Assembly: GCF_000002425.4 (NCBI RefSeq)
Contig: NC_037253.1
Coordinates: 3,192,576 to 3,256,575, forward strand
Direction of reading: 5' to 3'
DNA from: Physcomitrium patens
Taxonomy: Eukaryota > Streptophyta > Bryopsida > Funariales > Funariaceae
DNA: 64,000 bases
Part shown: piece after piece, positions 39,101 through 51,031 of the stretch
Layout: each line of letters begins with the position of its first letter
Position numbering within the stretch: the first letter of the stretch is position 1
Position numbers and translations under genes: made by a program
The notes under the pieces: generated by a model
Told to the model about the DNA's origin: nothing
The model's database searches: none
Seen by the model: only the letters and a program-made list of their open reading frames with translations

Positions 39101-42100
39101 TGCCTTTTGTTTTCATTTTGGACCATTCCATCTGAAAAATAATAGAGAGCTTTGTTGGCGATAATAAGATTTTGTATCTTGTTGCGCGAGACATTAGGAT
39201 TCTCAATATTCATGAAAGGAGAAAAAGATGCTTATCCAGTAATAGTCACAAACCATCTTACCGTTTCAAAGTCCAGAGCAAATAGATCATTCAGAGGCTT
39301 AGACTTCGAAGCTCCACCAAAGATCAGTAGATAGCGATCGTCATACATTGCAGCACAGTGTTTTGTACGTGGTGAAGGCCCAGAACCCCTGCACCAAGAT
39401 TCATACGATATTAAACGTCAACTCCACGTTTCTAGCTATGCGAAAATGGAAAAAAAGGAAAAAACCGACGTTGACAGTCAAGTATTTCAGTATAAAAGTT
39501 CCCCAAAATTAAAGGCTTCTGTAACTTACGAAGTGTGCAACGGCAGCCACATGAGAGATTTCAGATCAAGGATGTGAAGATCATTCAGCTTCTGTCCTTT
39601 AGGCGTCTCCCCTCCAAACATAATAAGTATGCTTCCTGCTCTCGTTACACTTTGACCACTTCTTGCCGCCTGCAAACATTGCGGAGCTCAGCATATACCA
39701 AATGGACAGCTTAAGATGAAGCTCATCTGAGAGCTTACGAGCACTCATTTCGAACGAGTAAAAATTCGCTTACTGCCAAAATGGACAAATTTGAAAGATA
39801 AAGGCTTGCGAAGAAGTTACCGGAATCTCCCCCTTGGCTGTGATTCTAGTCCAACATTCCATCTCCAGGTCGAAAGACCAAACTACATGCAAGAAGAATC
39901 TTTTTAATAATTAAGACTCAGTGATGAGAAGATGGCATATAAATATTGCAGGAGGTGATGATTAAGCACGGGAATCTTCGAGACGACTGCCAGCCTACAA
40001 ATGACTTGAATCTCAGTCACTGCAACTAACGTAACCATCCTGAAACAAGTTGAAATAATGATAATACCTTCAACTCTATCACTGCCCGGATTCAGTTCTC
40101 CGCCGATCAAGAGTACAGTCTTCCCCCATGAAATCTGCAGCCTCGGTTACAAATATTTGATTAATACTCTAAATAGGCATTGCAATCCGTCGTATACGAC
40201 TAGCTCAGATTATGATGGAAATGGTGGGATAGAAAAAGTACTGACTAGGCTGTGACCCCTGCACAGAGGCAGCGGTCCTGGCGTTGAGGCTTTCAAGTTC
40301 CCAGGCTGCCCATTTGCAAAAGCTCTCCCTCTACCCAATTCGGACCACATCATTCTATGGAGATGTAACATCTGCAAACAAAAATTACTATTACAATTGG
40401 AAATGAATGCTTATTTCCAAAAACTCGAATGTATAAGATCTTTCTGAATTCAAGAAGCACTTGCAGCTTAACAGTAAAAAATACCTGCACGTCGTTGCTT
40501 GGCCCAGAGGCAGTTTGTCCTCCAACCACCACCATTCTGCGTCCCACAACAGTTGCTGCATGCTGCCGTTTCCCACATCAATGAAAAGACGTGAATACTA
40601 GCAACGATGTTCTTAAACACATACAATACGTATATCCTCGGCAAGGACATACAAGAATTACATCACACACATGAAATTGCCATCACTCGGTAGCAGTGTG
40701 CCACAGAAGTAGAAGGGTGATGTGATGAAACTATTGACACAGCAGAGGACTAGCCATTGTGTAATGAAGTAGCAGACAAGAGAGCAGAGCATGTCATTTC
40801 AACTTCAAGCTTGGGCAAGGGCTTACAAAATGCCGAGGCTCAGGTCTGTTCCCCCGTGGATGCACGTTGCTCCAGCCAGGTCCGCCATTCAATGTTATCT
40901 CAATGCTTCCCATATTCGTTTCAGCTTGAGCATCTGGTGACGGCGAGTTATAGTTGCTGAAATTTTCTTCCTAAAATTTGGACATTCAGAGCGCACGAGT
41001 CAAGGCAGTGTCAAGAGTTCCACCCCCAACATTCGTACAACCCACCAGCAATACACGAGTCTCGATAGCGGAGGGAAAAGAAATTTGTTTAGAAAATCAA
41101 GAAAGGACCCTCGAGGGAACGGAGTCTCAGAAAGCAACACACAACTTAAAACTCCTACATGTACTGCTTCCCTTGACTCTCTGACAATTACACTGAAGAA
41201 GCACCATTTATCAACCACCCTGACGCAGGAGGAGGTGGGATCCTTCCATTAGCTTTATCAGCCCAGGATAAAAAAACTGCTGAGAGCTTGCAGAGCAATG
41301 ATGCTCAACTCAGGATTACGTAAGGATGAGGCTCAGCTGAAGGGTGATAGACACGGGCAGCAGATGGCCGAGGGTTCAAAACACAGCCCTCCAAGGTTAT
41401 AGGCTCTCGAGGCTTCTGGAGAGAGAGAGCATGTACTGGTCGCGCGAACAGAATTCAAATCCGACAAAAAACCAGTTACTAAGAAGTTCAGCCCACACAA
41501 GGATCTTCTTGTGTAGGAATGCACATGAAATGCTAAGGTCTGCGTCGAAACGTTGGGACACCTTTGTTCACTGTATAGCTCAGAAACGCTGCACCAACAA
41601 GGGTTGCAATTCCACTCTTCTACAGCTGCCGAAAAAGCTTCACTCGGACAACACTATCATGAACGTGGAGCTTTAAGAAGTGCCTGCAGTCTGGAAAGTT
41701 ACGCACTCAGGAAGTTCCTTTATTTTTAACGCTCTGTCCGATTGTTTCCATACCGATAACATTGCACTAATTCTGTTTAACGAGCTATTAATATTCAATA
41801 AGCTTAAGTAGACTCACCCTGCCAGCCAGTGGTCTAGCAAATAGACGCGAAGAGATGTATCCATCGCGCTTGGCGTCGTGAGCTCTCTCCGTCCCACGAA
41901 CAAATCCATCGTACAACTGGCTCTTGACAGGGAGCCCATCTACAGGCGCAACTTTCTCATCAGTCGAGTTCTTTCTCTTGATATAGCTGTGCCGCTTGTG
42001 GTCATGCCTCCGGGCTGCTAAAGAACCCAGACTCTTTTCCAGACGCGATTCGTCCACATCGCTATCTTCACTTTGGCCCAAATGAAAACTCCCCATTTCC

Positions 42101-42672
42101 GGCGTCATCTCATTCCGCTCACTACCACCGCGCACCGGTGAATCGTCAATCAAGACCCTGTCTTTCGTTTCACTATCAAACTGTATCGCCATGCTCCTGC
42201 TAGAATCCTCTGCATCCATCGCCACCATCCTCTGCATCCCGCCCGCACCCTGCTGGTCTCTCACTACATTTTCCGTTATTTCCCCTTTACTAGGGACGCC
42301 ATCGCTGTTCTCTACCATCCTACGTGACCCCGCGAAAGCGGGACTCACAACAGAGAAACCTCGCGGGAAGCCGTCACGCCTGCTATCATGGCTATCTGTA
42401 CTCGGTCGCACTCCCAAACTCCCCGAGCTTACATTCCCGCGATCACGAAGTGAATCGAAGCCAGACAAACGGGCAGGAAACTCGCGGAAGAATATGCCCG
42501 TCGCGGTTGATGGTCGGGGACTGCTCTCCTCTCTCACCGTCTCTGTACTCGACCCGCTCTCGCTACTATTCCCCAGCTCTCCACTGCTTCCTCTCGCGAC
42601 ACCCACGTTCTCCAGCGCTTTCTGCCCAACATCCAACCCCGGCGCAGGATTACTTGCTTCCGATAGCGCCAT
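36143..42672 (-). CDS. Kelch-repeat propeller protein with C-terminal coiled coil
   Basis: 1,036-aa protein of the plant kelch group typified by Arabidopsis At5g18590; its molecular role is not established. Fifteen coding exons (minus): 42,672-41,818; 40,970-40,827; 40,562-40,485; 40,371-40,246; 40,134-40,068; 39,882-39,821; 39,669-39,530; 39,388-39,262; 39,131-39,017; 38,886-38,798; 38,530-38,447; 38,222-37,842; 37,518-36,856; 36,526-36,467; 36,262-36,143. Together they make 3,111 bases with all phases consistent. Residues 1-330 are Ser/Glu/Arg-rich and probably disordered. Residues 334-630 hold six kelch blades, each with a GG doublet (VVVGGQ, LLIGGE, LIMFGGE, LLIFGGA, YIAGGE, LVAFGGK). Residues 853-1,005 are a Leu/Ala/Glu-rich coiled coil. 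An in-frame TGA 18 bases upstream fixes the start. Kelch plus coiled coil resembles plant ACBP4/5, but I see no acyl-CoA-binding domain. Confidence 0.9.
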
Positions 42673-42789
42673 ACCACATTGTTTGCCTGTTCATTAACTA
42701 TGGGCCTGCTCAGATCGTAAGATTGGGTGCACTCTGCATGCACCTGGTCGCAATGTGTGCATTAATGTCAAGCGCCTGCTCACAGGAAT

Positions 42790-42915
42790 CTGCCGCGTCG
42801 TGAAGGTAGCCTGAGGAAGGTGGAGAGGGGAGGTTGAAAGGGGGGGGGGGGTTGGGGAGATTGAGGGGGGGATGGGGGAGGAAACACCGAGGAGGAAAGG
42901 GAGGAGTATAAAAAG
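42790..42915 (+). promoter_or_regulatory. G-rich tract upstream of the kelch gene
   Basis: About 120 bp, almost all purine on the plus strand, starting 120 bp upstream of the kelch ATG. It includes a run of 12 G (42,840-42,851) and several further G runs of four to seven, which satisfies a G-quadruplex pattern. On the kelch coding strand it is a CT-rich stretch, common in plant core promoters and leaders. A TATAAAAA at 42,907-42,914 reads on the plus strand only. Confidence 0.55.
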
Positions 42916-45334
42916 CACAGATGTGGGCGGACGAGTGTGCCACTATTCATGAGCTCTCCCTTGTATTCCTGCCGACTCCCTCGGGCCCGGAAACAAGTCC
43001 TCAGTTTAGCACTGCTCCAGGATGGCACGGCTGCCCACCCCGAGGCGTGGTGGCGAGAGTGCCCAGCTAGCCAGCGCCGCATGCGTGGCTGCCAAAAGAA
43101 AATAATAAAAACTCCAGAAAAGCCCTTTGAAGTGACAGCAAATTCGCACACACTCCCCTTATGAATGCTGATGATCCACCCACACTTGCCAGTTTCGGAA
43201 CTCCGCTCCCACCCTAACATGATTGCTATCCATTTCTTTTCCTAGAGCACAAGAGAACGGTCGATACTTACTATCTTTAGGTACATAGGGCTGCGTTTTC
43301 GGTTCAGAATTTCGAAGGCTGCAGTGCTGAGAGGTTTATCAGAGATGATGCACTTTACCAAACACTTCCGAGTAATTGCCCTTCTCCCACTTCTTTACAC
43401 TTTCTGTCAGGTTCTACGCTGTTGAAAGTGGTGTACTCACAATAGGCACACAAGAAATTCACGGCTTCGGTTCATTTTGTCAGCTTCAACGCAACGAGTA
43501 CAGGGCGTACTTCCCACAAAGTGCAAGAGCTGGATCTCGGTGCAAGACATTTCGAAGACCAATTTGCGCAAGGCTCGCATTGTGTGTACGGCGGTCGGTG
43601 ACAATCCAGCCGGCCATGCCAGGATTATCAGCGTGTCAGCGAGCGCTGGTAAGTCTACCTCTTTGGTTGACGAGCTTCCAGCACTATATGTCTCATTATC
43701 CACGTCGTTTGGTTTGATGAGACCTTTTACACCAGTCTCGTGTTGCAAATGCCGCTCTGAATGTAACGACGACGCGTTCGATGCTTCCCTCCGTAAATAA
43801 TCACTCCCACCGACGAGATACGAATGAGTAGTTATATCTTGAATATGGGACCACTTGCCGCATCCTGTTGAGGACCTCAAGAACAAAACAAGCTAGAAGA
43901 AGAAGATGCAGAGGGAGCAGTGAAACTCTTCCGTCAAAGTGCGTAGTAGCTGGAAGACTGGAGTTCCTTCGAATTGGACGACGATTTCTGCTTCATTCTT
44001 CAGATCGACCTCAACAGATCGGCATCTGAGAATGACTACTGCAGCAAATGGGCTACATTCAAATTTCTCAGCTTCAGATGCAGTGTTGACACAAGGTTCA
44101 TGTGTGTGGGTTTGTGGGTCACCGGAACATGATCGTGTGTGTTCATCGAGCTTGTCTGTACACGGAACGGTGACAATCTCGAAGGGAAGAGCATGAATAC
44201 TGTGAATCTGAGCCCCTGGTAATGGAAATCTGGGCACCTTCCTTCTTCATTTTGAGCTTGATGTTGCACCTTGTTTACTTCTAAGAGTAACCAAATCCTA
44301 ATCTATGTATCTATCGGTCATTGTGAATGAGTTTTGTGCAAATTGTTTTGAAGATGATATTTTACCTTCATATTGTGTTTCTTCCTTTGTTTGTTAAGAA
44401 ACACAATATGAGGTCTTTCTCTGTTTTTCAAGGGTTTTTCGAGTGGATTTGTTGTTTTGTTCTTATTCTGAAGTTTTCTTCGTGATCTTACCGCTCCACT
44501 GCAGAGTCGTTTCCAATGCAATGTTGCCAGATATTATCATACTTGCATGTAATGTGGCATATTAGATTCTTGACAAAATGAATACATATATATATATATA
44601 TATATATATACATTGTGCAACAAGGCGACGAGATTAATATTATTGAAATAAATGTGTCATGGTAGTGTCCTCAGTTACGCAACATTGTATTTTATAAAGT
44701 AAACCTTTGAATTCCTACCATTGCGGGAGATGTACCATATCAACAAATTATGACTTACCGTGCAAATGTGAAAACTTGTCGTTATTTTGGAGATAGAGGA
44801 TGCTGATTTTTTGAGCCATCATCGTATTGCATTCAAACATTCAAAATAAAATATTACAATCGTATTAGAACGTTGCAACAACCAAACCTCTTTTAATTGA
44901 AGACCGGTATAAATTTCTGTGAAGTGAGTTTGCAGTTATCTGGAAAAGCTGTTACTGCATTAATACAGTGTACGCTTATTTCTGTAGTTGGCGCTCCATA
45001 TTCCAGGTTGGAACACTTAGTTAGCCTTAGTATGAAAATGGATATGCATGTGCACACATACAACGATTTTGTTACATCCTTTAGTAGTAGCTCTGTCCAC
45101 TTGAGAAAGCCATAAAACGTCTATGCCTCTCCCTGTACTTTGCAAAACAGAAAGTGATAATCGCCAAGTTCCAGAGTCCACAATGGCAAAAAATATGAAA
45201 GCGCCATCATCGAGACATGGCTGATTGAATTCACCGCCATAACTGCAGTGAATAAGTAAGCTTCATCACGAAATAGTATTTTTACATTGAAAAGCTTCGG
45301 ATAGTCAGCGAGACAAACAGCAACTCATGGATGA
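42916..45334. other. Intergenic DNA between the kelch gene and GUF1, left half
   Basis: Moderate GC to about 44,300, then AT-richer with a (TA)n tract at 44,586-44,612. Overlapping open frames at 43,437-43,886 (minus) and 43,477-43,800 (plus) have no recognisable similarity and neither is called. The right end of the region holds no clear motif. Confidence 0.45.
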
Positions 45335-46051
45335 TCACTGATTACTGATCGGCTTGCACTCCGCATTACGCCCCATAAACATCACGACAAGATTGTGCGT
45401 TGCGTGGTGGATTTGCTCATGCGTTCCAAGCATTGACTCTGGTAACGCGTGGTTAAGTACCGGAACGTTATTGCTGCAGAGTGATTCGCCTCTTCGTACA
45501 CATGTGCAGCGAGGATTCAGTGATTTCAGATCCTGATGGCGCACCTCGCTTTCAGGTAGGATCGCGTAAGAATCTCTCGTTCGTGAGGATTGAATGCTGT
45601 CGAAGTGGCTCCAGAAACGATCGTTGATAAGTGCGCTGGCTTGTGCTCGCGCACCTTCTGAAGCTTGCCTGGCAATGCGGACTTTACGCACGGTGAGCAC
45701 ATTGGGATTATGGGACGGATGCAGCGATGGCAGGTGGCTCAGACATTGATACCACTTGGGAGGAGAAGTGTGAGTCTGTGTTTTGAACAAAATACATAAA
45801 GAACAGCTTTGAGGGGCTACGGTTCGTTTCGCTCTGTGCACCAAGCCAAGGAGAAAGCTTCTCACGTGATCTCGAGTTTCACATCGAAGATTGAGAGTTG
45901 GATTGAAGAAAAATGGTTTGACGGTGTGTGCTCCTAGTTTTAGGGTCCTTGTTTTCTGTAAGAATGATTTTGTTTGTGGTGTCAAGTGGCCCTCGGAGAA
46001 ATCCGCAACTTCACAACCAAAAATAGTTGGATTCCGCCCTGGGTCCCACAC
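45335..46051 (-). CDS. Hypothetical 238-aa open frame
   Basis: A single uninterrupted frame of 238 codons from ATG at 46,051, the longest non-homologous frame in the gene island. It is basic, rich in Ser, His and Arg, with several Cys, and has no signal peptide, membrane segment or motif that I recognise. It lies 1.0 kb upstream of GUF1 and is divergent from it. It could be a lineage-specific gene, an exon of an unseen transcript, or chance. A frame of this size is unusual but not impossible in moderate-GC DNA. Confidence 0.25.
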   Translation of the reverse strand: MWDPGRNPTIFGCEVADFSEGHLTPQTKSFLQKTRTLKLGAHTVKPFFFNPTLNLRCETRDHVRSFLLGLVHRAKRTVAPQSCSLCILFKTQTHTSPPKWYQCLSHLPSLHPSHNPNVLTVRKVRIARQASEGARAQASALINDRFWSHFDSIQSSRTRDSYAILPESEVRHQDLKSLNPRCTCVRRGESLCSNNVPVLNHALPESMLGTHEQIHHATHNLVVMFMGRNAECKPISNQ

Positions 46052-47069
46052 GTGCCTTAACTCCAGCGTGAGGAGGCCCGTAGGAGGATATTAATTCCTA
46101 TCACGATGTCCTTCAACCTAGCTCCATCTGAACACAGACTTGAATATCTATGTCATGAACTCCTTTCCGCTGTGATGGAAGAAACAAGCAGAGAGGAAAA
46201 CAAGCCATCCCGGCCACCAAACGCGGCTGCCACTGAGATTATCATGGTGTTGTACCGTATAATATCGCAGAGCGTGATTCATCCGCACCTTTCGGCCTTT
46301 GACGTCACTCCGCACTTGACATGGAAGAATTCTTTGTCGCTCTAGATTCACGCCAGAGCCTTCCTCCACGAATCGTGCTAAACCTATGATTAGAGATCTT
46401 GGATTCACCATTTTGTATCAATTCCAACGACCGCACATGGGGGCGCCCCCACCGTCAGCTTGGTCGTGAAACTGGGTTTGATCGCCGGTTCCGATTCTCG
46501 GCACTTGAGAGACGAGGAGCCCATAAATGAAACCCATTCATCCATCCAATGTTTCATCGTCCGCCGGGCTGTGGTTTTGTGGTGTAATCAACCATCATGT
46601 TTCCAAAACCCTCAACCCTGCGTGAGCCTTCGAGACACGGAAAATCTGGGTGTATGTTGAAAGTGGTGGCTGTTCCTTTGATGTGGGTTATTTCCGGAGG
46701 GTTCAGCTGGATTTTCAAGTAGCTAACTTGTCAAGTGGGTTTATGGACATGCCAGGTATTCAATCGGCGAGATTTCAATGCATTTTAGTTTTGTTCCATC
46801 TTATGGGCGGGGGAAAAACCCTAATATTTGTGAGATAAGCGTTCATTTCGTGAGGTTGGTTTGACAACGAGTGAAGTCGGTTTCTTTTGAAGCTTGCTAT
46901 GGAAAACTGGGAGCTGCATAGATTGCAAAGCATCTGCCCTTCAGTCGGATTTGTGGAAGTCATTCGTGCAGTCAGTAGTGTTCTGTGGGTTGCTCTTTCG
47001 CCATGCGCGCTGCCGTAATTAAGCTGCTGTGGACCGTCAATTGGGAAGAAGTGGGTTTCCTTATTAACA
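46052..47069 (+). promoter_or_regulatory. GUF1 upstream region with telo-box
   Basis: About 1 kb upstream of the GUF1 start. A telo-box AAACCCTA lies at 46,816-46,823, about 250 bp before the ATG. The motif is associated with translation-machinery genes in plants, consistent with the gene. Transcription start not visible. Confidence 0.4.
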
Positions 47070-50000
47070 ATGGTGGGGAGAATGCCATCGATCCGAGCGC
47101 CTCTCGCGCTCACGTCCTTTCTCCTAAGCCTTTCTGGAAAACCCAGTACCTGCGTTAGGTCTGGACTCGCAGCGAACTCTCGACCTTGGTTTGGATCGAT
47201 CGCTGGTAGAAATCGGGTTTTGGCAAATGCACCGTGGTGGGGCGGTAAAGCAGAACTCTCTACTGATAATTCAGTTGTGTCGGGTGGGAAAGAAGAGAAT
47301 GTGGATCTGAAACAATATCCACCTCACCTGATTCGCAATTTCTCTATCATTGCGCATGTTGATCATGGAAAGTCGACGTTAGCAGACAGGCTGCTGGAGC
47401 TCACAGGCACCATTCGCAAGGGCCATGGACAGCCTCAATTTTTAGACAAATTGCAGGTACGAGTAAAGGATTGCGAATAGTTCTTCTGTCCTTGAATTAT
47501 AAAGATAAATACATATCTTCAAGCCAATATTAAAATTTTATGAATGAATTCATCATGCATGGTGCATTCTGTGAATTCCCATATGAGAGCTGATGTTTAT
47601 TCAAGGAAGTGATTTTCATTTATGCTTCGATGTTTAGTATTTTGTTTTCACTGTGTTGCGAATTTAAATTTCACACATTCATGGCTTTTGTTGTAGGTCG
47701 AGAGAGAGAGAGGAATCACAGTCAAAGCACAGACTGCGACAATGTTTTACAACTATAGGTCAAAGAAGACAGGGGGTGCAAATGAGCGGTTTCTTCTCAA
47801 TTTGATTGACACTCCTGGCCATGTGGACTTCAGTTATGAGGTCTCCAGGTCTTTGGCAGCTTGTCAAGGTGTCCTCCTCCTCGTGGATGCAGCTCAGGGT
47901 GTGCAAGCGCAGACTGTTGCGAATTTCTATTTGGCTTTTGAATCCGATCTGGCCATCATTCCAGTTATCAACAAAATTGATCAAATTAACGCTGATCCTG
48001 AGGGCGTCAAGTCGCAATTGAAACAAATTTTTGACATTGATCCCGAAAGCGTTCTTCTTACATCAGCTAAAACAGGACTAGGGCTGGAGAACATTCTGCC
48101 TGCTGTAATTGAGCGAATACCGCAACCTAAAGGACTGGTTGATGCATCTCTCCGCATGCTGTTGCTTGATTCTTACTACGATGAATACAGAGGTGTTATA
48201 TGTCATGTTGCGGTTGTCGACGGAGTTTTGAAGCGAGGAGATAAGATCGAATCAGCTGCCACTCGGCAGAGCTACGAGATCATGGAAGTTGGCATCTTGT
48301 ATCCCGAGCTAACCAACACAGGAATATTATTGACGGGTCAAGTTGGGTAAGTTCATTCTGTTTCGAATGTGTTGTCATTATCTGCTTATCATTCGGCATG
48401 AAAAGATTGTTGTAATGAAAGGTGAATTATATTAGCATTATTTCTCAGTTTTCTAACAGATTTACATTGATAGTTACTTAGCATTCTAGTTCACATACCA
48501 ATGATCGCAAGTGGTCTTGAATTGTCTTTCGTGGCCAACAGATATGTGGTTACTGGCATGCGCTCTACCAAGGAGGCCCGTATAGGAGACACTTTGTTTC
48601 ATACGCGTAGTGTCGTTGAGCCCCTTCCAGGTATCCACTCTCTTCATGCGTAGTGATTCATTGTGCTTTCTTCTGTTTTGATGAGAAATAAAGTTATGAA
48701 ACGGTGCTGAACTCATCCTTTAGACCCGTGCATGGATCAGGAGTTAATTTTATACTTTCTAATGGTCTCTTGTGTCTTTTAGGTTTTAAGCCAGCAAGGC
48801 ACATGGTATTTGCTGGAGTGTATCCTGCGGATGGCTCAGATTACGAGGCTCTTAGTTCTGCAGTTGAACGCTTAACTTGCAATGACGCAAGCGTTTCAAT
48901 TGCAAAAGAAACTAGTGGGGCTCTCGGGATTGGATTCAGGTGTGGCTTCCTTGGTCTTCTTCACATGGATGTGTTTCATCAGCGTCTAGAGCAGGTAGGG
49001 TAGTCCTTTCAATTCTTTTATCTCACCTTTTATTGTGATTATGAATGGATTTAGATTTGGCCTATTTCTGTTTATCCTGTTAACGTCCTTCAATGTAGTT
49101 CTTGGGTGCCAGATTTTTTTGCGTTCTTAACGGGATGAAGGGTGTTTTGACTTCTATTTATTTGTTAAACTGCCGAAATCTCACCATGAACTTTTGAGTG
49201 GTTGAATGCAGGAGCATGGAGCTCAAGTAATCACAACCACCCCAACTGTCCCTTACATTTTTGAGTACTCGGATGGGAGGTATGTATGTCTTTTTCTGGA
49301 AGAGACAAGCCATCAAGTTTTTGGTGTGGAGTATAAACGGAGAGGGATTATAAATGCATATATTGTTGTTATTTCTAGATTTAGCATAGTTTCAGTACAG
49401 TGTTCTGCTTCTCGAATCCCTGTACAGAACACGCAGTTCTCATCACTAATTTGTAATTTGTTTTCAGCGTATGTGCTCTTGAATACCCGATTTTTCGTGC
49501 CTTCCCTTGTGCACCAAAGCGTGTAGTGGGCGTAGATTGTGATGTTAGTACTTTGTGCATTTGCCCAGCAACTGATTTAATTATTTTTCTCCCAGCAAGT
49601 TGACTATCCAAAATCCAGCTGCATTGCCATCTAATCCTAAATCAAGACTTGTGGCATGCTATGAGCCAACAGTGATGGCCACTATAATCACCCCCAGTGA
49701 GTAAGCTCCTTAACCATTTTCTTTCTTAAAATAGCTTCGCTTCTTGAACTTCCCCACTTTGGATATTTTGCTTGGTGCACTTTCTCTGACTTCTTATCTA
49801 GAATGTCAATTTTCCTGGTCGACGATGTTGGCGTGTGTCTGTTGTGGCGTCTGTTTTTCCTTTTCTTTTTCTTTTTTTAGTATTTTTAAAACGTTTGTCG
49901 CTTCGATTTGTTTGTGAAATAGGTATGTTGGTAGTCTGATGACACTGTGTTCGGAAAGACGGGGCCAGCAAACAGAGTATTCTTTTATCGATGGGTAATT

Positions 50001-51031
50001 CCCATTGACCTCCTTTGTCTTGGCGAAGGTTGAGTTAAGTGCAGAGGAAGTATTCAAAAGTCGTGGTTTTCTCGTAATGCTCATGATGTGTCACTGTTAA
50101 TGCTCTTCGTTTCTGCAGGCAACGAGCAATGCTCAAATACCGTATGCCGCTGCGTGAAGTTGTAATTGATTTTTACAATGAGTTGAAAAGTATTACTTCG
50201 GGCTACGCCTCGTTTGATTACGAAGAAGCTCCGTAAGTCTCACCAATAATCTTCAAAATCAATGTATTCTAAAAAACGCTGCAATCCTGTTCAGGTGTTC
50301 ACTGTTGTTACGCAGCATTTGCAGCTAACAAATCTCTTTTATAGGGGTTTTCTATTTACCGTTAAAGTTGGTAATGGATCCAAAGTTGCCTCATGCCAGG
50401 TATCAAGAATCAGATTTGGTAAAGCTTGATATTCTGTTAAATGGGCAACCTGTGGACGCACTGGCGAGCATTTGCCACCGCAGTAAGGCTCATTATGTTG
50501 GTCGGGAGCTTTGTGAGAAACTTAAGAAAGTTCTCGACAGGTGAGCTTTCATTGTTTAGGTCTTCTAGCATGTGAAGTCACTATTATTTTTGTTTTACGA
50601 TGATGGTGTGTGACAAATTAATTCTGATGTCATGGGCCTGGATGGGGCAGGCAAATGTTTGAAGTGGCCATTCAGGCTGCTATCGGCGCCAAAGTAGTTG
50701 CTCGTGAGACGTAAGGGCTGTTCTATCCATGTTGCTTTCAGTTCAATGCAATTCTATGCAATTTTTATTTTTATTTGAATTTTTTAATTTTTTAGACTCA
50801 ACACTTGTAGACTGGGGCATCGTGGTACAACAATACTGAATTTTGTTGGTGATGTCATGCAGACTGCCTGCTTTGAGGAAGAATGTGCTGGCTAAGTGTT
50901 ACGGAGGAGATGTGAGCCGCAAGAGAAAACTTCTGGAGAAACAAAAGGAAGGCAAGAAACGGATGAAGCGAGTAGGTAACGTGGACATCCCGCAAGAAGC
51001 TTTCCACTCGCTACTCAAAACTGGTAATTAA
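47070..51031 (+). CDS. GUF1: Mitochondrial translation factor GUF1 (EF4/LepA family)
   Basis: Ribosome-dependent GTPase of the LepA/EF4 family, of the mitochondrial type. Eleven coding exons: 47,070-47,456; 47,697-48,346; 48,542-48,630; 48,783-48,994; 49,212-49,279; 49,596-49,700; 49,923-49,994; 50,119-50,232; 50,400-50,540; 50,651-50,710; 50,863-51,031. The sum is 2,067 bases, 688 aa. Residues 1 to about 85 form a basic, Ser/Arg-rich presequence. GTPase motifs: AHVDHGKST (95-103), DTPGH (167-171), NKID (221-224), SAK (about 252-254). The EF4-specific C-terminal end, with [12 protein letters not shown] and KEGKKRMKR, is intact. The [12 protein letters not shown] segment after G1 matches plant mitochondrial GUF1 rather than plastid LepA. 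An in-frame TAA 51 bases upstream, with no other ATG between, fixes the start. Known role of the family: back-translocation or rescue of stalled ribosomes under stress. Confidence 0.95.

Noticed and set aside
41344-41676. 110-codon plus-strand frame
   Set aside because: It lies within kelch intron 1 on the opposite strand with no similarity to a known protein.
36143-42672. Acyl-CoA-binding protein ACBP4/5
   Set aside because: Kelch and coiled-coil parts are similar in layout, but no acyl-CoA-binding domain is visible in the N-terminal 330 residues.
42191-42803. Two long plus-strand frames (168 and 159 codons)
   Set aside because: They lie antisense to exon 1 of the kelch gene, which is supported by its exon chain and homology; the plus frames show no similarity.
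43437-43886. Overlapping 149-codon (minus) and 107-codon (plus) frames
   Set aside because: Mutual shadows in moderate-GC DNA, with no recognisable domain, splice context or homologue.
47070-51031. Plastid LepA or bacterial contamination
   Set aside because: The GTPase region matches the plant mitochondrial GUF1 type, and ten spliceosomal introns exclude bacterial DNA.
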